Source: Actinomycetes bacterium
Lineage (GTDB): Bacteria; Actinomycetota; Acidimicrobiia; Acidimicrobiales; RAAP-2
NCBI GenBank assembly: GCA_021844425.1
Contig: JAKBTL010000138.1
Span: forward strand, 1-63,985
Length of the DNA stretch: 63,985 nt
Direction of reading: 5' to 3'
Below, one piece after another: positions 52,504-60,710 of the stretch. The notes beneath the pieces were generated by a model that worked only from the letters and a program-made list of their open reading frames with translations, had not been told where the DNA came from and made no database searches. Position numbers and translations under genes: made by a program. Each line of letters starts with the position of its first letter. Within the stretch, counting starts at the first letter, position 1.

Positions 52504-54636
52504 ATGAACCAGCCGGAGCCGACGACCCCGGTCGAGACGACCGTGACGGCTCTTCCCCCAGACGGCGACCAGCACGGCGCCCCCGGCCATGGGGCGGGGC
52601 GGCGCCGGACGATGAGCATGTGGGACAAGGACCTGGTCCGCCACAGCCTGGGCCAGTCGCTGCGCAAGCTCGATCCGCGCGCCCTCACCCACAACCCGGT
52701 GATGTTCGTCGTCGAGGTCGGCTCGCTCTTCGCCACCGCCGACGCCTTCCGCTACCTCGCCTCGGACAAGATGGGCCTCTTCTCCTTCACCGGGCAGATC
52801 GCCATCTGGCTGTGGTTGACCGTCCTGTTCGCCAACTTCGCCGAGGCGATGGCCGAGGGCCGCGGCCAGGCCCACGCCGACGAGCTGCGTCGCACGCGCA
52901 CCGAGACCGAGGCCAGGAAGCTCACCCCACAGGGCATCCAGGTCGTTCCCGCCACCGCCCTCCAGGTCGGCGACGTCGTGGTCGTAGCAGCCGGCGAGGT
53001 GATCCCCGGCGACGGCGAGGTCATCGAGGGCATCGCCTCGGTGGACGAGTCGGCGATCACCGGTGAGTCGGCGCCGGTCATCCGGGAGTCCGGGGGCGAT
53101 CGAAGCGCGGTGACCGGCGGCACCACCGTGCTCTCCGACGAGATCCAGGTCAAGATCACCGCGGGGCGAGGCGAGTCGTTCCTCGACCGCATGATCACCC
53201 TGATCGAAGCCGGCGTCCGCCAGAAGACCCCGAACGAGATCGCTCTCGCGCTGTTGCTCGCCGGCCTGACGCTGATCTTCCTCGTAGTGGTGGTCACCGT
53301 CGCCCCGTTCTCCACCTACTCGCACGCCGTGGTGTCGGTCACCGTCCTCATCGCCCTCCTCGTCGCACTCATCCCCACCACCATCGGCGGGTTGCTCTCG
53401 GCGATCGGCATCTCGGGGATGAACCGGCTCCTCGAACGCAACGTCCTCGCGCTGTCGGGCCGGGCGGTCGAGGCGGCCGGGGACGTGAACGTCATCATGC
53501 TCGACAAGACGGGCACGCTCACCATGGGTAGCCGCCAGGCGAGCGCGTTCGTGCCCGCTCCGGGGGTCGACGAGCGCCAGCTGGCCGAGGCGGCCCAGCT
53601 CTCCTCGCTGGCCGACGAGACCCCCGAGGGACGCTCGATCGTCGTGCTGGCCAAAGAGCGCTACGGCATCCGGGCTCCGGACCTCGATGGCGGGGCCGTC
53701 GAGTTCGTTCCCTTCAGCGCCCAGACGCGTATGAGCGGCGTCGACCTCGACGGGCGTCAGATCCGAAAGGGCGCCGCCGACTCGATCGCCCGTTGGGCCG
53801 AAGTCGAGATCGATCCACAGACCAAGTCGACTGTGGAAGAGATCTCCCGGGCCGGGAGCACGCCGCTGCTCGTGGCCGAGAACCGCCGGATCCTCGGCGC
53901 GGTCGAGCTGAAGGACGTGGTCAAGCCCGGGATCAAAGAGCGACTCGCCTCCCTCCGGGCGGCGGGCATCAAGACCGTGATGATCACCGGCGACAACCCC
54001 ATCACCGCCAACGCCATCGCCCAGGAAGTGGGCGTCGACGACTTCCTGGCCGAGGCGACCCCCGAGCGCAAGATGGACTACGTGAAGTCCATCCGGGCAG
54101 AGGGCTACATGGTGGGCATGGTCGGCGACGGCACCAACGACGCCCCCGCGCTCGCCAACGCGGACGTGGCGGTCGCGATGAACACCGGGACGATGGCCGC
54201 CCGGGAGGCCGGCAACATGATCGACCTCGACTCCAATCCCACCAAGCTCATCGAGATCGTCGAGGTCGGAAAGCAGATCCTCATCACCCGCGGTGCGCTG
54301 ACCACCTTCTCGGTGGTGAACGATGTCGCCAAGTACTTCGCCATCATCCCCGCCATGTTCGTCGTCGCCTACCCTGGCCTCGAGGCACTCAACATCATGC
54401 ACCTCACCTCGCCCGAGACCGCGATCCTCTCGGCGATCATCTTCAACGCTCTCATCATCCCCGCCCTCATCCCGCTCGCGCTCCGGGGCGTGCGCTACCG
54501 AGCCACCACCGCCGTCGCCATCCTGCGCAAGAACCTGCTCATCTACGGCCTCGGTGGCCTCGTCGTGCCCTTCGCCGGCATCAAGCTGATCGACATGGCC
54601 GTGACCGCCCTCCACCTCGTCTCGACCGCCCACTGA
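52504..54636 (+). CDS. kdpB: Potassium-transporting ATPase ATP-binding subunit KdpB
   Basis: P-type ATPase subunit that powers K+ uptake, 710 aa. It has [14 protein letters not shown], the phosphorylation site [29 protein letters not shown] and [21 protein letters not shown], with the family membrane helices. The regulatory TGES loop is intact. ATG 52504 is used; GTG 52495 in the same frame is possible. The ribosome site is GGAGG about 15 nt upstream. Confidence 0.96.
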   Translation: MNQPEPTTPVETTVTALPPDGDQHGAPGHGAGRRRTMSMWDKDLVRHSLGQSLRKLDPRALTHNPVMFVVEVGSLFATADAFRYLASDKMGLFSFTGQIAIWLWLTVLFANFAEAMAEGRGQAHADELRRTRTETEARKLTPQGIQVVPATALQVGDVVVVAAGEVIPGDGEVIEGIASVDESAITGESAPVIRESGGDRSAVTGGTTVLSDEIQVKITAGRGESFLDRMITLIEAGVRQKTPNEIALALLLAGLTLIFLVVVVTVAPFSTYSHAVVSVTVLIALLVALIPTTIGGLLSAIGISGMNRLLERNVLALSGRAVEAAGDVNVIMLDKTGTLTMGSRQASAFVPAPGVDERQLAEAAQLSSLADETPEGRSIVVLAKERYGIRAPDLDGGAVEFVPFSAQTRMSGVDLDGRQIRKGAADSIARWAEVEIDPQTKSTVEEISRAGSTPLLVAENRRILGAVELKDVVKPGIKERLASLRAAGIKTVMITGDNPITANAIAQEVGVDDFLAEATPERKMDYVKSIRAEGYMVGMVGDGTNDAPALANADVAVAMNTGTMAAREAGNMIDLDSNPTKLIEIVEVGKQILITRGALTTFSVVNDVAKYFAIIPAMFVVAYPGLEALNIMHLTSPETAILSAIIFNALIIPALIPLALRGVRYRATTAVAILRKNLLIYGLGGLVVPFAGIKLIDMAVTALHLVSTAH

Positions 54637-54685
54637 CCATGCCCGCTGCTACCCCCCACCTCGTCCAGCTCGGAAAGGAGGAGCC

Positions 54686-55267
54686 ATGCGCCTCAAGGTG
54701 ATCTGGAGCGCCGTTCGCATGGTGCTGCTCTTCGTGGTCGTCCTCGGCCTCGGCTACAACCTCCTCATGGTTGGCATCGGCGAGGGCCTCATGCCCGGCC
54801 GCGCCAATGGCAGCCTGATCACGTACCACGGCCACGTGATCGGGTCCAAGCTGATCGGCCAACAGTTCAGCGCAGCGCGCTTTTTCGAGGGAAGGCCGAG
54901 CGCCACCACACCCCCCTACAACGCCGCCTCGTCGGCGGCGAGCAACTACGGGCCGACCAACCCGGCGCTCCTGAAGGAGATCCGCACCAACCTGGCCCAG
55001 GTGCTGAAGGAGAACCCTGGCGTGAAGGCCACACAGGTCCCGCCGGACCTCGTCGAGAGCTCGGCCAGCGGCTTGGACCCCGACATCTCCCCGGCTGCCG
55101 CCTACCTGCAGGTCCCGAGGGTCGCCCGGGCGAACCACCTCCCGGTCGGCGAGGTGCGGGCGCTCGTCGCCCGGCACGTGAGTGGACGCTTCATCGGGCT
55201 CTACGGAGCTCCGCACGTCAACGTCCTGGAGCTGAACCTGGCGTTGCTCGAGCTCGCCAAGCACTGA
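54686..55267 (+). CDS. kdpC: Potassium-transporting ATPase subunit KdpC
   Basis: Single-span KdpC, 193 aa. It has one N-terminal membrane helix (MVLLFVVVLGLGYNLLMVGI), then GSKLIGQQFSAARFFEGRPS, SNYGPTNPALLKEI, SGLDPDISPAAAYLQVPRVA and the closing VNVLELNLAL. AAAGGAGGAGCC just upstream of ATG 54686 is a strong ribosome site. Confidence 0.95.
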   Translation: MRLKVIWSAVRMVLLFVVVLGLGYNLLMVGIGEGLMPGRANGSLITYHGHVIGSKLIGQQFSAARFFEGRPSATTPPYNAASSAASNYGPTNPALLKEIRTNLAQVLKENPGVKATQVPPDLVESSASGLDPDISPAAAYLQVPRVARANHLPVGEVRALVARHVSGRFIGLYGAPHVNVLELNLALLELAKH

Positions 55268-55291
55268 GCCTCGATCGAAGAAGGAGACGAG

Positions 55292-55387
55292 ATGGCGTAC
55301 GCATGGGAGACGATCGGAGGGATCGCCGCGGTGGTGGTGATGTTCGGCCTGTTCTGGCTCTACGTCAGGGCGTGTGATCGCCTCTAA
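55292..55387 (+). CDS. 31-aa single-span membrane peptide in the kdp operon
   Basis: ATG 55292, preceded by GAAGGAGACGAG, encodes 31 residues, beginning MAYAWETIGGIAAVVVMFGL and ending with TAA 55385-55387. The middle (about residues 8-25) is a membrane helix and the end is a charged YVRACDRL. It sits between kdpC and kdpF with good ribosome binding. No named family; small peptides of this form are sometimes seen beside kdpF in actinobacteria (recollection), so a structural or regulatory role in the pump is possible. Confidence 0.65.
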   Translation: MAYAWETIGGIAAVVVMFGLFWLYVRACDRL

Positions 55388-55423
55388 CCCAGGACACAGC
55401 ACTAGATCGGCAAGGAGCCCAAC

Positions 55424-55513
55424 ATGAGCATCATCGAGATCGCAGCCTTCATCGTCAGCATCGCCCTCCTGGTCTTCTTGTTCTACGCCATGCTCTACCC
55501 GGAGAAGCTCTGA
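55424..55513 (+). CDS. kdpF: KdpF-like pump-stabilising peptide
   Basis: ATG 55424 after AAGGAGCCC encodes 29 residues: MSIIEIAAFIVSIALLVFLF then YAMLYPEKL, a single membrane helix with the (A/M)LxPE(K/R) end typical of KdpF. KdpF stabilises the KdpABC complex. In most bacteria it comes before kdpA; here it is after kdpC and the 31-aa peptide, one base before the UspA gene. Confidence 0.85.
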   Translation: MSIIEIAAFIVSIALLVFLFYAMLYPEKL

Positions 55514-55514
55514 C

Positions 55515-56168
55515 GTGGCGAGGCGCAAGCACCCTGCGGCCAACGAGGCTGACGGTGACGCGCCCTACCTCGACGGCGGCGCTGCGCTGGTCGAAGAGGC
55601 CGCCGCGTTCCTGCAGCTTCAGCGCGTCACACCTCTCGACGGTCCGCCCCACGACACCGGTCGACCGCGTCACAAGCGGCTTCTGCTGGCCTACGGAGGT
55701 TCGAAGCCCGAGCAGCAAGCGATCGCGACGATCGCGTGGCTGTTGTCAGGGGCCGACGTCGAGGTGCGTGTGCTTCACGTGAGGGTCGGCGACCTGTGCC
55801 GGGGCGGCAGCTTCTACTTCGAGACTCCAGCGGAGGCCCGGGCAATGACGTTCGATGCGGTGGCTCGGCTCCAGGGCAGTGGGGTGGCAGCGAGCGGGGT
55901 CGTGCGCAGTGCCTACAGGTCCGATCTCGTACGAGCGATCCTGGGCGAAGCGAACGGGATCGCTGCCAGTGCCATCCTCCTCGGGGGGCGACCGAGACGA
56001 GCGCTCGTCACGGCGCTGCTCGGAAGCGTCTCGCGGAGAATCGCGCGGAACGCTCGCTGCCCCGTCATCCTCGTGAATGCGCCACCGTTCGCCAGCCACG
56101 GCACCGTCACTTCCCGGATCGGGAGATGCGGGGTTCCCGGCAACGGGGAAGACCGTCGCGCCGCCTGA
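55515..56168 (+). CDS. UspA-like protein at the end of the kdp operon
   Basis: A 217-aa protein with a central universal-stress-protein-type domain: RLLLAYGGSKPEQQAIATIA, VRVLHVRVGDL, TFDAVARLQGSGVAASGVVR and IAASAILLGGRPRRAL-VTALLGSVSRRIARNARCPVILV. The last motif fits the ATP/phosphate loop. N- and C-terminal 40 residues are unstructured. GTG 55515 starts one base after the kdpF stop, so they are probably coupled. Similar Usp domains occur in KdpD and at the end of KimA. Confidence 0.82.
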   Translation: MARRKHPAANEADGDAPYLDGGAALVEEAAAFLQLQRVTPLDGPPHDTGRPRHKRLLLAYGGSKPEQQAIATIAWLLSGADVEVRVLHVRVGDLCRGGSFYFETPAEARAMTFDAVARLQGSGVAASGVVRSAYRSDLVRAILGEANGIAASAILLGGRPRRALVTALLGSVSRRIARNARCPVILVNAPPFASHGTVTSRIGRCGVPGNGEDRRAA

Positions 56169-56494
56169 GCGATCGCCTGAGCGATCGCCTGCCGAGATCC
56201 CGAACCTGTCCCTGCCGGTGCCCTCTACGCCGCGGGATAGCTGCGTTGCTTCGTCGACCACTGCGTGCCCGGCACCGTGGGGCGGTGCACGGCGTCACGA
56301 CGGCCGGTCGTGCTCGACCGAAGCGAGGTGGACGAGACCTCGTGGAGCCGCCGGCTCTGCGAGCCCTGACCAGGTCGCGGTTGCCGGTGATCCCGACGCT
56401 GCTGAGCGAAGCCCGATCCGCCAGCGCCTGCAGAAGCAAAGAGCGGCTTCCGATCGGCAATGATCGGTGCCCATCGACGCTTTGACCGACGAGG
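56169..56494. other. Intergenic region between usp and kimA
   Basis: About 325 bp without a recognisable gene. It begins with a short direct duplication, GAGCGATCGCCT (twice at about 56167-56191). I looked for a ydaO/c-di-AMP-type aptamer in front of kimA but did not see its conserved sequence blocks. Confidence 0.4.
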
Positions 56495-58390
56495 ATGCCG
56501 ATGGCCGACAGCGATCCGACCAGCTCTCCCACCGCGAAGGCCGCTGAGCCGCGCGGCACGCCTGTCGCCGCCGGCGCCGACACCGACGCCGGCGGCGACA
56601 CCGACGCCGAGGTAGACGCCAAGGGGCGAAGTGAGGAGATCACGAGCCTCGAGGGCATCCCAGCGCTCTCCCTCGACGCCATCAGCTCGGTCGCCTACGG
56701 ACCGCAGGCGATGCTCGTGGTGCTGGCGACCGCCGGCGCCGGCGCGTTGGGAAAGATCGAGCCGATCACCGTCGCCATCGTCGTCCTGCTCGTGATCCTC
56801 GTCTTCTCCTACCGCCAGGTGATCGCCGCCTATCCCGACGGCGGCGGGTGCTACGCCGTCTCCAAGGCGAACCTCGGCCGCCGGCCGAGCCTGCTCGCCG
56901 GAGCGTCGCTGATCGTCGACTACGTCCTCACGGTCGCCGTGTCCATCTCGGCGGGAGTCGCCGCGCTCGTGTCGGCCTTTCCCACCCTCGAGCCCGACAG
57001 CCTCGCCCTCGCGCTGGGGATCCTGGCGGTGCTCACCGCCCTCAATCTCCGGGGCCTCGCGACGAGCGCTCGGGCTCTCCTCGTGCCGACGGCCGTCTTC
57101 ATCGCGGGGATGTATCTCGTGATCGTGACGGGCCTGCTCCGCCAGCAGCCCGCCTCCGGCTCGGGCATCCACGAGGCAGCTGTGCCCGCAGCAACTGCGG
57201 CGGTCGGCGTCTTGCTGATCCTGAAGGCCTTCGCGGCGGGCTGCAGCGCGCTCACCGGCGTGGAGGCCATCGCCAACGACGTCCCGGTCTTCCGCCAGCC
57301 GAGGGCGCGCCGTGCGATGCGTACCGAGGTGCTCCTCGGGGCCCTGCTCGGCACCATGCTGCTCGGGCTGTCGATCCTCACCGTGCGGTTCCACGTCGCG
57401 CCTCAGACCTCCCAGACGGTCCTCAGCCAGCTCACGGGGGCGTCGGTCGGAAGGGGCGCCCTCTACTACGTGATCGACCTGTCGACGACGGCGATCCTGG
57501 CGATCGCCGCCAACACGTCGTTCGGCGGGCTCCCCGTGCTCGCCAGCCTCCTGGCTCGAGACAACCTCCTGCCGCACGTCTTCGGGCTACGAGGTGACCG
57601 CCCCGTCTACCGCTACGGCGTGGGAGTGCTCGCGCTGCTCGCGGCAGCTCTCCTCGTGGCCGTCGACGCCGACACGAACGCGCTCATCCCTCTGTTTGCC
57701 ATCGGGGTGTTCACCGGGTTCACCCTGTCGCAGACCGGGCTGGTGCGCCACTGGGTCCACGAACGGCCGAGGGGCTGGCGGGCGCGGGCGGCGTTGAACG
57801 GGCTCGGGGCAGCCATGACGGCAGTGGCGACCGTCATCTTCGTGGTCACGAAGTTCAGCTCCGGCGCCTGGATCGTCATCATCGCCATCCCGGCGATCAT
57901 CGCCCTCTTCTCCCGCGTCGACCGTTACTACCGCGACGTCGCCGTCGAGCTCGGCATCGGTGAGACGCCCCCAGCCCCTCGACCCGAGCCGAGCCTCGTC
58001 GTGGTGCCCGTCGCTGCCGTCTCCCGGATGACGTCGGCAGCGCTTTCCAAAGCGATGTCGCTCGGCGACGAGGTCGCAGCGGTCAGCGTGCAGTTCGACG
58101 ACAAGGCAGCCGCTTCGCTCCAAGACGAGTGGGACCGCTGGGGCCCCGGAGTCCCGCTCACCATCTTGCACTCGGCGTCGCGTTCGGTCACCAAGCCGAT
58201 GCTCGAGTACCTCCGCTCGCCAAAGCTCCGAGCCCGATCCTCGGTCCTCGTCCTCATCCCCGAGGTGGAGCCGCGCAAGTGGCGTCATCAACTCCTCCAG
58301 AACCAGCGGGGCACCATCCTCGCCAACGTGCTCCGACGGCGCTCCGACGTCACCGTCGCCCGGATGGCGTTCCATCTGGAAAAGGAGTAG
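56495..58390 (+). CDS. kimA: KimA-type high-affinity potassium transporter (APC superfamily)
   Basis: A 631-aa transporter with about twelve membrane helices and a soluble C-terminal Usp-like domain. Segments line up with B. subtilis KimA (YdaO): ALSLDAISSVAYGPQAMLVV, SYRQVIAAYPDGGGCYAVSK, DYVLTVAVSISAGVAALVSA, LLILKAFAAGCSALTGVEAI, ANTSFGGLPVLASLLARDN and FTGFTLSQTGLVRHW; the tail has SLVVVPVAAVSRM and QNQRGTILANVLRRRSDV. KimA is a K+/H+ symporter controlled by c-di-AMP in Firmicutes. The first 45 residues are acidic and disordered. ATG 56495 or 56501. Location after kdp supports a K+ role. Confidence 0.88.
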   Translation: MPMADSDPTSSPTAKAAEPRGTPVAAGADTDAGGDTDAEVDAKGRSEEITSLEGIPALSLDAISSVAYGPQAMLVVLATAGAGALGKIEPITVAIVVLLVILVFSYRQVIAAYPDGGGCYAVSKANLGRRPSLLAGASLIVDYVLTVAVSISAGVAALVSAFPTLEPDSLALALGILAVLTALNLRGLATSARALLVPTAVFIAGMYLVIVTGLLRQQPASGSGIHEAAVPAATAAVGVLLILKAFAAGCSALTGVEAIANDVPVFRQPRARRAMRTEVLLGALLGTMLLGLSILTVRFHVAPQTSQTVLSQLTGASVGRGALYYVIDLSTTAILAIAANTSFGGLPVLASLLARDNLLPHVFGLRGDRPVYRYGVGVLALLAAALLVAVDADTNALIPLFAIGVFTGFTLSQTGLVRHWVHERPRGWRARAALNGLGAAMTAVATVIFVVTKFSSGAWIVIIAIPAIIALFSRVDRYYRDVAVELGIGETPPAPRPEPSLVVVPVAAVSRMTSAALSKAMSLGDEVAAVSVQFDDKAAASLQDEWDRWGPGVPLTILHSASRSVTKPMLEYLRSPKLRARSSVLVLIPEVEPRKWRHQLLQNQRGTILANVLRRRSDVTVARMAFHLEKE

Positions 58391-58429
58391 CCGCGGTCGG
58401 AGCGCGCGGCCGCGTCCATACGGGGATCT

Positions 58430-59350
58430 TCAGCGCGCGAACGCAAGCCTGGCTCGGTAGACGAAGCGCCAGGCCCTGCGTTGGCCACCGAGGCGCTCGA
58501 GCGCCACGCGTCGGAAGCGGTCGACACCGAGCTCGGCGTCCGTGAGCCCGTGACGTCGGACGGTCTGGTAGTCGCCCTGGCTCTCGAGCAGCCGGACGAA
58601 GCGGGCCGCGTCGCCCTCGTCGGTCGACGCCAGCGCCACCTCCCGGCCCCACGCGAACTCGCCGGACGCGAGCATCCGGTCCAAGTGAGCGGACTTCGAC
58701 CAGCTCCGCACGCCCTCGGGGAGCGGGCGATCGCCGTGCCCGTCGGCGCCCGAGCGGCTCGTAGCCGGCTGATCCGACGAGGTGATCGGAGCGCGTAGGA
58801 CACTGCCGCTCAGCCCCTGTGCCAGTCGGGTCTCGAACACCCGGATCCGGCGCCGGCAGTCGTCCCAGGCCTGCTCGGCGATGCAGTCCCCGACGACCGG
58901 CGGCCAGTCGCAGTCGATGGCTGCGAAGACCCCCCCTCGGCGCAGGATGCGTCCGACTTCCCGGAAGGTGGGCTCTGGCTCCATCCAGTGCAACGCCTGC
59001 ACGGCCAGGACCACGTCAGCTGCACCCGAGCGGAGCCCGGTCTCGTGCGACCAGCCCGCGACGTACGAGACCCTCGCTTCGGCGCGTCGCTCGGCGGTCT
59101 CGCGCATGTCGCGGCTCGGTTCGACCCCGACGACCTCTGTGGCCCATCTGGCAGCCCACCGGGTCGACAGCCCCGTGCCACTCCCGAGGTCGACCACGAG
59201 CCTCGGCCGCGCCCCGCAGTAGCCGGCGATCAGCTCGCCGAGCTCGACCGGCGGAACCGGGCGCACCTCGTCGTAGAGAGCTCCGAAACCTCGAAACCGT
59301 CCAGCGCCCGCCTCCAGTCGACCATCGCTCACAGCGACATTCTGGGACAT
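58430..59350 (-). CDS. Class I SAM-dependent methyltransferase
   Basis: A 306-aa methyltransferase: YDEVRPVPPVELGELIAGYC, motif I LVVDLGSGTGLSTRWAA, acidic residue VVGVEPS, then motif ADVVLAVQALHWMEPEPTFR and GGVFAAIDCDWPP. It belongs to the UbiE/trans-aconitate type group; the substrate is unknown. ATG 59350 (MSQNVAVSDGR) is preferred to upstream ATG 59419, which adds an Arg/Ala-rich stretch. Convergent with kimA. Confidence 0.85.
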   Translation of the reverse strand: MSQNVAVSDGRLEAGAGRFRGFGALYDEVRPVPPVELGELIAGYCGARPRLVVDLGSGTGLSTRWAARWATEVVGVEPSRDMRETAERRAEARVSYVAGWSHETGLRSGAADVVLAVQALHWMEPEPTFREVGRILRRGGVFAAIDCDWPPVVGDCIAEQAWDDCRRRIRVFETRLAQGLSGSVLRAPITSSDQPATSRSGADGHGDRPLPEGVRSWSKSAHLDRMLASGEFAWGREVALASTDEGDAARFVRLLESQGDYQTVRRHGLTDAELGVDRFRRVALERLGGQRRAWRFVYRARLAFAR

Positions 59351-59485
59351 TTCCGGCTTCGCCTGCGCCGCTGCTCGCCGCTCGCCGCTCGCCGCGGGGC
59401 GCCGGGCGCCTCGGCGCACTCGAAGAGCACGGCGTGCTGTGCGTCATGGCGAACCGACTGCTTCCTCGCGTCGCGTCGTGCAGGA

Positions 59486-59812
59486 TCAGCCCAACTTGTC
59501 GCCCGGCTGCGCCCCGGCGTCGGGTGCGACGAGCAGCACGACGTCCCCACGGTACGTGCCCAGCGTCAGTACCTCGGAGAGGTAGGGGCCGACCTGACGA
59601 GGAGGAAAGTTCACGACCGCGAGCACGAGCCGCCCCTCGAGCTCTTCCTTCGTGTAGTTCGTGATCTGCGCGGACGAGCGCTTCACGCCGATCTCGGGCC
59701 CGAAGTCGATACGGAGCCTCCATGCGGGCTTGCGGGCCTCGGGGAAGCTCGACACCTCGACGATGCGACCCACACGCACATCGACCTTGGCAAAGTCGTC
59801 CCAGTCGATCAC
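59486..59812 (-). CDS. csaA: CsaA-type tRNA-binding domain protein
   Basis: A 108-aa protein with one EMAP-II/tRNA-binding OB fold: DDFAKVDVRVGRIVEVSSFP, EARKPAWRLRIDFGPEIGVK, RSSAQITNYTKEELEGRLVL and AVVNFPPRQVGPYLSEVLTLG. CsaA acts as an export chaperone or tRNA-binding factor. GTG 59812 gives the usual N-terminus; ATG 59881 would add 23 residues. It lies 135 bp upstream of the methyltransferase on the same strand. Confidence 0.92.
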   Translation of the reverse strand: MIDWDDFAKVDVRVGRIVEVSSFPEARKPAWRLRIDFGPEIGVKRSSAQITNYTKEELEGRLVLAVVNFPPRQVGPYLSEVLTLGTYRGDVVLLVAPDAGAQPGDKLG

Positions 59813-60203
59813 GGCCGTTCTCTCGTGCGAAGGCAGTGCATCGCCCAACCATGCCACGTGCCGAGCGCGTACATACGACATGCCGAGCGAGTCCCTGGCA
59901 CGCGACGAGGCGGGGAAGATGGAGCGCTCGGGGCAAGAGCTGACTTCGAGAATCGAGGGGTGCCTAGCAGGAGGCAATAGGGCGAACGCCGGTGAGCGGA
60001 TTGCCGGAAGTCCCACGTGCGGCGGAGGCAGCGACCACCGATGACGAGGGAGAATCGCCAGACGGCTACGGCGGGGTCTCGCTTCCCGTACGTGGTCGTC
60101 CGCACGCGTCAGAGGCACGGCACCACAAGGCGAGCCGCCAATCGCCGCGCAATTCCTTGGCACTGATGCATCCAAACGACGCATTGCCGTGTAGGCTTAT
60201 TGC
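59813..60203. other. Intergenic region without recognisable gene
   Basis: About 390 bp between divergent csaA and the small conserved gene at 60204. The stretch 60150-60200 is relatively AT-rich and may hold the promoter of the latter. No repeats or RNA motif seen. If csaA starts at 59881 the gap is shorter. Confidence 0.4.
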
Positions 60204-60641
60204 ATGGCGACGTTGACTCCTGGAACGAGGCGGGCTCGCAGGCCCGGTCCGATATCGGATTCGCACAAGGCTGCGTTGGCGAAAGGCCGTGAAGAGGGTC
60301 GTATCGTGCGGGCGTACCTCGAGGCGCTGGAAACGTCCAAGCCGCGTCGTGGACGCAAGCGGACGGTGGAGACGATTCGCAAGAAGCTCGCCGAGATCGA
60401 GAACGGGCTCGCCTCGGCGAGCCCGTTGAACCGGCTGCACCTGGTCCAAGAGCGGAGGAACCTCGAAGCCGAGCTCGCGCACTCCGGTCAGTCCGTAGAC
60501 CTCGCGGCGCTCGAGAAGGACTTCGTCCGGGTCGCCAAGGACTACAGCGCACGCAAGGGGCTCTCGTACTCGGCGTGGCGGGCGGTCGGGGTGAGCGCGC
60601 GGGTGCTCGAGAAAGCGGGCATCCCACGCTCCCGCAGCTAG
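60204..60641 (+). CDS. Conserved basic, coiled-coil protein of actinobacteria, function unknown
   Basis: A 145-aa basic protein: ISDSHKAALAKGREEGRIVR, YLEALETSKPRRGRKRT, VETIRKKLAEIENGLASASP, LNRLHLVQERRNLEAELAHS and KDYSARKGLSYSAWRAVGVS. The middle is a likely coiled coil (about residues 60-105). I recall near-identical hypothetical proteins in many actinobacteria; no function is known. The basic AT-hook-like PRRGRKR suggests nucleic-acid contact. ATG 60204 lacks a clear ribosome site, so the transcript may be leaderless. Confidence 0.82.
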   Translation: MATLTPGTRRARRPGPISDSHKAALAKGREEGRIVRAYLEALETSKPRRGRKRTVETIRKKLAEIENGLASASPLNRLHLVQERRNLEAELAHSGQSVDLAALEKDFVRVAKDYSARKGLSYSAWRAVGVSARVLEKAGIPRSRS

Positions 60642-60710
60642 GCCCGTAGGCCCAGCTCGGCCTCGGAACGCTCGTACCACGGCCGCCGAACAGCGGCCTG
60701 CGGCAGGCGG

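Noticed and set aside
50671-54633. 1320-codon minus-strand open frame across kdpA and kdpB
   Set aside because: It is the antisense shadow of two certain genes; the product is a His/Asp/Gly-rich low-complexity string, the usual result of reading high-GC codons in reverse.
56169-56494. Possible c-di-AMP (ydaO) riboswitch upstream of kimA
   Set aside because: The conserved sequence blocks of that aptamer could not be found.
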